The notes under the pieces are model-generated. The model had not been told where the DNA came from. It made no database searches and was given only the letters and a program-made list of their open reading frames with translations. From contig CACYDK010000216.1 in NCBI GenBank assembly GCA_902773155.1, positions 1 through 13,120 of the forward strand: a stretch of 13,120 nucleotides of DNA, written 5' to 3'. This stretch comes from an uncultured Ruminococcus sp. GTDB taxonomy: Bacteria > Bacillota > Clostridia > Oscillospirales > Acutalibacteraceae. Positions 7,595 through 13,120 of this stretch are shown one piece after another (the stretch's first letter is position 1; each line of letters opens with the position of its first letter). A program made the translations under genes and the position numbers.

Positions 7595-8908
7595 GTGGAC
7601 ATAACAAAGATTCAAAAGGCTTTTACCAAGCTCTTCGCGCCTTCCGAGGAGAAGGCTGATCACGACGACAATAAATCCGCAGAGCCTGAAAAAGCCGATA
7701 CAGAGGTTCAGACGTCGTTTCTCAGCGACGAGACCACAGTAGAGGCTTCTGCCGAATATGTTCCCGAGCCAAAAAAAGCTCCGGTCGTAAAAATGTCGTC
7801 GAAGGTCAAGATCTTCTTTACGAATAACATCGGTTGGGACAATGTGTATTTCTATCTCTACAACACAGTAACCTCTGAGGAGGCCTTAAAATGGCCGGGC
7901 GTAAAGCTGATCAATTCCGTTGCAAACAGTCTCGGCGAGCTGATTTACACCGCGACAGCCGACACCGATAAGTTCAACCGTGTCATTTTCAACAACGGCT
8001 GCGGCGAACAGACGGTCAACATCCCGCTTTGCACCCTAAGCTCGGGCTTCTATGTTTCCTCGGGCATTTACCGCGGAGCCGCTCAGGTAGGGATTTACGC
8101 TAACGAGGGCTCGTATTCCGGCAAGCGTACGGTTGTAAAGCTGCCTTATCCCGACGGAACCGAGCGAAAGGTGAGCATATGGACTCCCGCGGACTATAAG
8201 CCCGACGGCGACTGCTTCCGCACGGTTTATCTTACGGACGCTCAGAATCTCTTTAACTCCGACCAGCAGGACGCCTACGGCGGCTGGCGCGTTACGGACG
8301 CGGTTGAGGGAATGATTTACAACGGCGGACGCGGCGCGATAATAGTCGGAATAGACAATTCTACCGGCACTCGCGACAGCGAGCTGACTCCCGACCTCGG
8401 CGAGGTGACCGAGCGTTACGCGACCGATTTCGCCAAGCGTACAGGCTCCGAATTCGCTGATTTTATAATCAATACCGTTATGCCTTACGTTTGGGAGAAT
8501 TACAACAGCGGCCGCTCGGCTGACGATAATTTCATCGTCGGTTCAAGCTCCGGCGGACTCGAGGCCTTTTATATAGGACTCGAGCACAGGGACAGGTTCT
8601 CCGCGATAGGCGCGCTTTCTCCGGCCTTTCTGCTCTTCGGCTCTGAGGTGTGGGATAACTATCTCGGCGGCTTCGACTTCTCCTCGCCCGATATGCCCAA
8701 GCTCTATATTTATAACGGCAACGGCGAGTATGACCGCGAGCTTCTTCCGGCTGTTGAGGATATGCATCTGCGGCTTTTAAAGCTCGGCTATCCATACCAT
8801 ATGCTGCGCTGTACGATCGAGGATAACGCCGCTCACAACGAGGCCTTCTGGCGCATTATGTTCCCCGAGGCTTTGTCGTGGTTTATGAGTCCGGACAAAG
8901 AGGACTGA
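7595..8908 (+). CDS. Esterase-family alpha/beta hydrolase with N-terminal starch-binding-like module
   Basis: The start is GTG, with AGGAGAG eight bases upstream. The 437-residue protein has three parts. Residues 1-~66 are an acidic, low-complexity segment without a signal peptide. Residues ~70-157 (VKIFFTNNIGWDNVYFYLYN, KWPGVKL, DKFNRVIFNNGCGEQTVNIP) look like a CBM26-type starch-binding beta-sandwich. Residues ~175-432 are a putative-esterase (esterase D/Fes-like) hydrolase. The nucleophile is probably Ser318 in GSSSGG (316-321) and the general base His414 in NAAHNEAFW; the acid is likely near GEYD (377-380). The substrate is unknown. A cytoplasmic esterase carrying an alpha-glucan-binding module suggests action on or near glycogen, but this is inference. 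It is a single gene with its own promoter and terminator. Confidence 0.85.
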   Translation: MDITKIQKAFTKLFAPSEEKADHDDNKSAEPEKADTEVQTSFLSDETTVEASAEYVPEPKKAPVVKMSSKVKIFFTNNIGWDNVYFYLYNTVTSEEALKWPGVKLINSVANSLGELIYTATADTDKFNRVIFNNGCGEQTVNIPLCTLSSGFYVSSGIYRGAAQVGIYANEGSYSGKRTVVKLPYPDGTERKVSIWTPADYKPDGDCFRTVYLTDAQNLFNSDQQDAYGGWRVTDAVEGMIYNGGRGAIIVGIDNSTGTRDSELTPDLGEVTERYATDFAKRTGSEFADFIINTVMPYVWENYNSGRSADDNFIVGSSSGGLEAFYIGLEHRDRFSAIGALSPAFLLFGSEVWDNYLGGFDFSSPDMPKLYIYNGNGEYDRELLPAVEDMHLRLLKLGYPYHMLRCTIEDNAAHNEAFWRIMFPEALSWFMSPDKED

Positions 8909-8963
8909 GTCCCGTTTACGACAAAATATAAGACTCGTGCTGTCAAATTGCACAAAACTTAAC

Positions 8964-8990
8964 GCCGCCGGCTTTGTCCGGCGGCTTTTT
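8964..8990 (+). terminator. Intrinsic terminator after the esterase gene
   Basis: An 8-bp GC-only stem, GCCGCCGG (8964-8971) with CCGGCGGC (8978-8985), has a six-base loop and is followed by five T. Confidence 0.92.
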
Positions 8991-9164
8991 AATGCTTGGA
9001 TATTGGTTTGAAATAATAGGATAATTCTGCGTTTCGGGGTCTTTTTTGTGTATAATGATAATTTTTATTTTTCTTCTGAAAAAGCCTTTTCAAAACCTCC
9101 GACAAGTAGTAAAATATCCGTAATAAATGCAGTAAATATTATAGTATAAAAGGAAGGGATTACG

Positions 9165-11015
9165 ATGAAGAAGTTTATTTCCGTTATGCTCGCGGTGCTG
9201 GTGATAGGCTCAGCGCTTCCGTTCGCGGTTTACGCGGCTGACGAAAATTCCGCCGATCCCGCGGAAAAATCTGTAGTGTCAGAAATTTCTGAGACCACGG
9301 CTCCAACCGAGACTACAGAGTCCACCGAAGCTACGGAGTTTACAGAATCCACCGAGGCTACGGACTCCACAGAGCCCGAAACAACCGAACCCACAGAGAG
9401 CGTCACGGATCCTGTAACCGAGCCGTCCACAGCTCCCGATACGGAGCCCACTACAGCTCCCGATACAGAACCCGTAACAGAACCCTCGAAGCTTGCCAAC
9501 GTTAAAAACCTCACTCTCAAGGCAACCGAGAACAAGGCGGTAATAAAATGGACAAAGAGCGCGACGGCCACGGGCTACGTGCTCCAGAGGGCCATCGAAT
9601 ATGATAACGGTAAAATGAGCGCCTTCAAGAACTACAAAACCCTGCAGGCCACATCCTTTACCGATACGGGTCTCACCCCGGGCAAGCTGTACAAGTACAA
9701 GGTTTTTGCCTGCCGTGTAAACGGAAGCACCGCTACTTACAGCAGCGGCGTTGTAGGCTCTGTAATAACCAACCCTGCCGCTCCGAAAACCGTAAAGGTT
9801 GACGGTAAGGACACCAATATGCTTGTAATAAAATGGAGTAAGGTGTCGGGCGCAACAAAGTACATAATCTACCGTTCTGTCGAGAAGGCCGACGGAAAGT
9901 TTACCAAGTACACGATCTATAAGACAGTAAAGGCTAAAAAGACCGGCCTTAAGGATACCAAGCTTGTTCCCGGTAAGGTCTACCGCTATCGCGTCAGACC
10001 AGTTCGCGTAAAAGGAAAGCTCACCGCTACCGGAAAAACAAACGGTATCAGAACTATCACAATGCTCAGCGCTCCTAAAAAATTCGTTGTAAAAAGCGCC
10101 AAGTCGACCTCGATCACGCTTGCGTGGAGCAAGGTTACGAGAGCCGATAAGTATGAGCTCTACCGCAAGACCGAGGGCAGCGATTACAAAAAGCTCACAA
10201 CTACGACCGATCGCGTTTATACCGACACAGGCGTAATGAGCGGCGGCACAGAGTATAAGTACCTCGTTCGCGGTATCCGCGTTATCAACGACAAAAAGCA
10301 CGTAGGCAAGGATATCACAATTATCGCCGCTACGGCTGTCGGAAGCGTCGGAGGTATTACGGCTCGCTCTTATCTCAGCAGAGCGGTGCTGACCTGGAAG
10401 GACGTAAGCGGAGCCGACGGATACGACGTTTTCGTATACAAGGCAAACGGCAAATGGAAGTATAAGGATACGGTTTACCACGGAGCCTATCTCTCAGGAA
10501 AGCTCGACACAGGCCGCACCTATGTCTACTCCGTAAAAGCCTTTACAAAGTCCGGCGGCAATAAAGTTTATTCCAACTCAAAGACAGTCAACGTCACTCC
10601 GACAAACACCGCCTTCGGCTCGGCCGCTCCTACGGGAACATGGGTCGAAATTTGTACCGAGACTCAGATGATGTTCATGTACGTAAACAACAAGATGTAT
10701 GTAAAGACCCCTGTCGTTACAGGTATGTACAACAGTCAGGACACCACTCCCGGATACCACACCGTAATCAGCCGCGGCTCGCCCACACGTCTTGCGGGCT
10801 CCGCCGGCGGACATTCCTGGGACGTTGCGGTTCAGTACTGGATGGGCTTTACAGGCGACGGTCAGGGAATTCACGACAGCTCGTGGAGAACCTCCGGCTA
10901 CGGCGGAACGATCTATATGGGCGACGGCTCCAACGGTTGTGTAAACACTCCCTACGACGCTGTTGCTAAGATGTATCCCAAGAGCTACATCGGAATGCCC
11001 GTAATAGTATTCTAA
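9165..11015 (+). CDS. Secreted protein with four Fn3-like repeats and C-terminal L,D-transpeptidase (YkuD) domain
   Basis: The 616-residue protein starts at an ATG with AGGAAGG upstream. Residues 1-24 are a clear signal peptide (MKKFISVMLA... PFAVYA). Residues ~45-108 are a Thr/Glu/Pro/Ser linker. Four fibronectin-III-like repeats follow at about 111-207, 208-300, 302-395 and 398-487, each with a VIKW/LAWSK/LTWKD strand and a GxxYKYKV-like strand. Residues ~499-616 resemble YkuD L,D-transpeptidases, which cross-link peptidoglycan or attach proteins to it. His570 lies in GQGIHDSSW and the nucleophile is Cys592 in GSNGCVN. The usual SHGC(V/I)N is SNGCVN here, so the His before Gly-Cys is Asn590. 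No LPXTG anchor is seen. It should act outside the membrane at the cell wall. It is transcribed alone, ending at a strong terminator. Confidence 0.88.
   Translation: MKKFISVMLAVLVIGSALPFAVYAADENSADPAEKSVVSEISETTAPTETTESTEATEFTESTEATDSTEPETTEPTESVTDPVTEPSTAPDTEPTTAPDTEPVTEPSKLANVKNLTLKATENKAVIKWTKSATATGYVLQRAIEYDNGKMSAFKNYKTLQATSFTDTGLTPGKLYKYKVFACRVNGSTATYSSGVVGSVITNPAAPKTVKVDGKDTNMLVIKWSKVSGATKYIIYRSVEKADGKFTKYTIYKTVKAKKTGLKDTKLVPGKVYRYRVRPVRVKGKLTATGKTNGIRTITMLSAPKKFVVKSAKSTSITLAWSKVTRADKYELYRKTEGSDYKKLTTTTDRVYTDTGVMSGGTEYKYLVRGIRVINDKKHVGKDITIIAATAVGSVGGITARSYLSRAVLTWKDVSGADGYDVFVYKANGKWKYKDTVYHGAYLSGKLDTGRTYVYSVKAFTKSGGNKVYSNSKTVNVTPTNTAFGSAAPTGTWVEICTETQMMFMYVNNKMYVKTPVVTGMYNSQDTTPGYHTVISRGSPTRLAGSAGGHSWDVAVQYWMGFTGDGQGIHDSSWRTSGYGGTIYMGDGSNGCVNTPYDAVAKMYPKSYIGMPVIVF
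9289..9491 (+). repeat. Thr/Glu/Pro-rich coding repeat
   Basis: The linker of the Fn3/YkuD protein is built from short units. A (T/S)TE(A/P)T-type pattern recurs at residues ~45-80. A tandem pair of TAPDTEP units (residues 89-103) is nearly identical in DNA (CAGCTCCCGATACGGAGCCC and its copy 27 bases later). Such flexible, possibly glycosylated linkers are common in secreted Clostridia proteins and are prone to length change. Confidence 0.75.
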
Positions 11016-11035
11016 ATAACAGCTGAAAATAATAA

Positions 11036-11074
11036 CAGCGCTTCCGGCATTTAGCGTCGGAAGCGCTGCTTTTT
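11036..11074 (+). terminator. Intrinsic terminator between convergent Fn3/YkuD and mreB-like genes
   Basis: CAGCGCTTCCG (11036-11046) pairs perfectly with CGGAAGCGCTG (11058-11068), with a T-run at 11070-11074. On the minus strand the stem is followed by TTATTATTTT, so it may also serve the mreB-like gene ending at 11079. Confidence 0.92.
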
Positions 11075-11078
11075 GTTG

Positions 11079-12095
11079 TCAATATGCCGCCATAAGCGGG
11101 TTTATATCGATTTTAGCCGTCTTTTCAACGTCGTTTATATAGCTTATGGCCTCGCCGCAGCCGAGTATTACGCAGTCCTCGGGAGTCTGAGCCACAGTGA
11201 CGCTTACGTCGGTGTTTGCGGAAATGAGCTCGTCAAAGCCCTTGATTTTCGCGAGCCCTCCGGTAAGCACAAGGCCGTCTGTGTATATATCGCCGACAAG
11301 CTCGGGAGGGGTGTTTTCCAGAACGTCCTTGATTACGGCTACGATCTCCATGGCGGTTTCCATAATGACCTCGCGGATCTCCGACGAACTCACGTCAACG
11401 TATCTCGGAAGTCCGCCCAGAGCGTCCCGTCCCTTTACGCGGAAGGTTTTTTCCTCCTTCTGCGTTGTGAGACAGCCTATGGAGTTTTTGCATCTCTCGG
11501 CCATCGGATTACCGATTAGGAGCGAGTATTTGTGCTTCATATATTTTACGATTTCGTCGTCCATATTGTTGCCGCCGAGCTTAACGCTTCGTCCCACGGC
11601 GACACCGCCGAGCGAGAGTACGGCCACGTTCGAGGTTCCTGCTCCGAGGTTTGCAACAAGAACGCCGTGAGGCCCCATAATATCCTTGCCGGCGCCCATA
11701 GCGGCTACCTTGGTGTTTTCGATCAGGTAAACCCTGCGAACGCCGAAGCTGCTTATGGCGTTAACTACGGCGCGTTTTTCTACCTCGGTAATATCGCCGG
11801 GAATGCTCGCGACGACCCTCGGCATAACGATCTTGCTGGTGCAGATATGCTTCATCAGGATGTTCACCATATCCTCTACGAGAAAGGACTGCGCGATCAC
11901 GCCGTTTTCAATCGGATATTCGGCGCTTATACTGTCGGGGGTTTTCCCGAGCATAGCGTAGGCTTCGTCGCCTACGGCGATTATGCGGTTTTCCGCTACA
12001 TTGTACGCGGCCACGCTGGCCTCGTCAAGAACCTTTCCCTTGTTATCGATAAAAAGCCTTGTACGGCTGCTTCCTAAATCAATTGCGATATCCAA
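11079..12095 (-). CDS. Divergent MreB/Mbl-family actin-like protein
   Basis: The chosen start is a TTG at 12095, giving 338 residues beginning MDIAIDLGSSRTRLF, as MreB proteins do. GGGTGAT lies about four bases before it; the in-frame GTG at 12104 overlaps that ribosome binding site and is less likely. Family features are SIPGDITEVEKRAV, LIENTKVAAMGAG, LSLGGVAVGRSVKLGGNNMD and a C-terminal LTGGLAKIKGFD. MreB proteins are membrane-associated ATP-dependent filaments guiding cell-wall synthesis. Several nucleotide-site residues differ from the usual forms. DIGGGT is NLGAGT (Asn149), IEEP is IENT (~125-128), and LTGGGA is LTGGLA. It may therefore be a specialised or ATPase-deficient paralogue, which is inference. 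Its own promoter lies just after comF, and it faces the Fn3/YkuD gene across a shared terminator. Confidence 0.85.
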   Translation of the reverse strand: MDIAIDLGSSRTRLFIDNKGKVLDEASVAAYNVAENRIIAVGDEAYAMLGKTPDSISAEYPIENGVIAQSFLVEDMVNILMKHICTSKIVMPRVVASIPGDITEVEKRAVVNAISSFGVRRVYLIENTKVAAMGAGKDIMGPHGVLVANLGAGTSNVAVLSLGGVAVGRSVKLGGNNMDDEIVKYMKHKYSLLIGNPMAERCKNSIGCLTTQKEEKTFRVKGRDALGGLPRYVDVSSSEIREVIMETAMEIVAVIKDVLENTPPELVGDIYTDGLVLTGGLAKIKGFDELISANTDVSVTVAQTPEDCVILGCGEAISYINDVEKTAKIDINPLMAAY

Positions 12096-12128
12096 GCATA
12101 TCACCCTTTCGGTAATTATTCAGTTATC

Positions 12129-12157
12129 ATTATATTACAATCCGCGTTGTTTTTCAA
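12129..12157 (-). promoter_or_regulatory. Sigma-A promoter of the mreB-like gene
   Basis: On the minus strand TTGAAA (12157-12152) and TATAAT (12134-12129) are 17 bases apart. The predicted start near 12122 gives a short leader before the TTG at 12095. It lies entirely in the 75-base gap after the comF stop at 12171, so the mreB-like gene can be expressed independently of recD2-comF. Confidence 0.8.
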
Positions 12158-12170
12158 CAGTTGTAACAAT

Positions 12171-12821
12171 TTAGATAGTTTTTGCGCAGACTGTCGCGCA
12201 GTGGATTGTTCCGGCTCCGGCTCTTCTCAGCACCTTACAGCACTCGCCGAGCGTGTAGCCTGTCGTTAGGATGTCGTCGATAACCAGGATACTCTTACCC
12301 TTTATGGCGTCCCTGTTTACCGCCTTGTATACTCCTTTGACGTTTTCGCGTCTTTGCGCCAGACCCTTGCACAGGTGTTGCTCACGATTGTCGCGGTGCT
12401 TGATTATGAGGGTCGAGGCCTTTTGGCCGAACAGCTCGGCCGCTTCCTCGGCCAGAAGCTTCGACTGGTTATAGCCGCGCCTTTTCTCCTTTTTATCGAA
12501 CATCGGCACATAGGTTATCAGGTCGTATTTCATGCCGCCGTTTTGCGAGCGCACGCTTTCCACAAGCTTTGCCGCGAGCTTCTCGGCGTAGTCCGTGCGG
12601 TTATGAAACTTAAAATTCTTTACCGCTTCGGCGTATCTTCCCTGATAGAAAAACGGAGAGAAGCAGGGAAATCCGCCCTTTGCGTAGTGCGTATAGCTGA
12701 TTTCCGGGAATAACGCCGAGCAAATCGGACATGCTATCTCGCCGCTCTTCACGGTTTTGTCGCAGTAGGGACAGCGCTCGGGATAAAAAAGCCCGATGAT
12801 TTGTTTAAGTATCTTTTTCAT
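12171..12821 (-). CDS. comF: ComF-family phosphoribosyltransferase-like protein
   Basis: The 216-residue protein is a normal length for ComF/GntX-type proteins. The N-terminus has a four-cysteine zinc-binding motif (CPYC at 17-20, CPIC at 31-34). A phosphoribosyltransferase fold follows, with YVPMFDKKEKRRGYNQSKLL at 104-123, the CKGLAQRREN region at 151-160, and the PRPP-binding loop ILVIDDILTTGYTL at 178-191. In competent bacteria ComF supports uptake of single-stranded DNA across the membrane; many non-competent species also carry it, and its enzymatic reaction is not settled. The ATG at 12821 lies inside the end of recD2 (17-base overlap), implying translational coupling; no strong ribosome binding site is seen. 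Pairing with a helicase fits a DNA-uptake or recombination role (inference). Confidence 0.9.
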   Translation of the reverse strand: MKKILKQIIGLFYPERCPYCDKTVKSGEIACPICSALFPEISYTHYAKGGFPCFSPFFYQGRYAEAVKNFKFHNRTDYAEKLAAKLVESVRSQNGGMKYDLITYVPMFDKKEKRRGYNQSKLLAEEAAELFGQKASTLIIKHRDNREQHLCKGLAQRRENVKGVYKAVNRDAIKGKSILVIDDILTTGYTLGECCKVLRRAGAGTIHCATVCAKTI

Positions 12822-13120
12822 TTTCTGTCAAAAAGAATCGGAGTCCGCTGTATCGTTTGTTTTTGCGGTTGTTGCTGACCATTCTTTCCACAACCTCGTC
12901 GCTTCCGACCATAATGAGCAGCTTTTTTGCCCTCGTAACGGCGGTGTAAAGCAAATTGCGGTAACATAGCATTGGCGCTCCGCGGTACATCGGCATAACC
13001 ACGGCCTCGAATTCGTTGCCCTGACTCTTGTGTACGGTGGTCGCGTAGGCGAGGTCAAGGTCTGAGGCGAAATCAAAGTCGTAGGCGGCGGTTTTGTCGT
13101 CGAATACGATTTTTATTACC
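12805..13120 (-). CDS. recD2: RecD2-type SF1 DNA helicase, C-terminal part (runs in from outside the window)
   Basis: The last ~104 codons are present; the reading frame stays open to the window edge. The sequence contains AYATTVHKSQGNEFEAVVMP and NLLYTAVTRAKKLLIMVG. These are the UvrD_C_2 helicase motifs of the RecD/TraA group (TVHKSQG and the LYTAxTRAKK arginine-finger motif). RecD2 is a 5'-3' helicase acting in DNA repair and recombination without RecBC. The stop overlaps the comF start by 17 bases, so the two are one transcription unit. The length of the full protein cannot be judged here; RecD2 rather than another SF1B helicase is chosen from the motif wording and the Firmicute context. 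Confidence 0.88.
   Translation of the reverse strand, partial: VIKIVFDDKTAAYDFDFASDLDLAYATTVHKSQGNEFEAVVMPMYRGAPMLCYRNLLYTAVTRAKKLLIMVGSDEVVERMVSNNRKNKRYSGLRFFLTENEKDT

Noticed and set aside
9051..9056. TATAAT upstream of the Fn3/YkuD gene as its promoter
   Set aside because: The -10 box is perfect, but the -35 region is poor and it lies over 100 bases from the start codon; other AT-rich candidates closer to the gene are no better, so no promoter is called.
9279..10481. A 400-codon open frame on the minus strand opposite the Fn3/YkuD gene
   Set aside because: It is an antisense shadow of a gene with signal peptide, Fn3 repeats and YkuD domain; its sequence has no recognisable domain and is made of low-complexity Gly/Cys/Arg and Val/Ser stretches.
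11532..12077. Plus-strand frames opposite the mreB-like gene
   Set aside because: The minus-strand protein clearly belongs to the MreB family; the opposite frames show no domain or start signals.

Overview
The window reads as chromosomal DNA of a Gram-positive anaerobe of the class Clostridia. The best guess is a Ruminococcus-like member of the Oscillospirales. Three things suggest this: a type III glutamine synthetase beside an ANTAR-type regulator, a secreted protein combining Thr/Glu-rich linker, Fn3 repeats and YkuD domain, and strong AGGAG-type ribosome binding sites with some GTG/TTG starts. No rRNA, tRNA, CRISPR array, insertion sequence or prophage gene was seen.

Left third (1-4562): nitrogen and glutamine metabolism. 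carB (partial, leftward) follows carA, which follows an ANTAR antiterminator with a degenerate receiver domain, all on the minus strand. Diverging from them is glnN (glutamine synthetase III). Its leader carries a near-consensus promoter, a hairpin with the A1/G4 hexaloop that ANTAR proteins bind, and an intrinsic terminator sharing bases with that hairpin. The simplest reading is that the regulator switches glnN by antitermination. It is also positioned to be co-transcribed with carAB, whose product consumes the glutamine made by GlnN.

Middle (4586-7594): two leftward membrane-protein genes (a DUF2079-type multi-pass protein and a small DUF6512-like protein), then about 510 bp without a gene. 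This gap holds DnaA-box-like 9-mers inside a perfect 14-bp inverted repeat, next to an AT-rich stretch. It looks like a replication origin or another DnaA-binding locus, although dnaA is not adjacent.

Right part (7595-13120): a rightward gene for an esterase-family alpha/beta hydrolase with a probable CBM26-like starch/glycogen-binding module and no signal peptide; a rightward gene for a secreted four-Fn3 plus L,D-transpeptidase (YkuD) protein; and a leftward set of recD2 (partial), comF and a divergent mreB-like gene with its own promoter. Strong hairpin-plus-T-tract terminators separate most transcription units. Two of them lie between convergent genes and may work in both directions.

The items most worth a second look are the compact glnN ANTAR switch with a phosphorylation-incompetent-looking regulator, the DnaA-box cluster, the starch-module esterase, and the MreB paralogue with altered nucleotide-binding residues.
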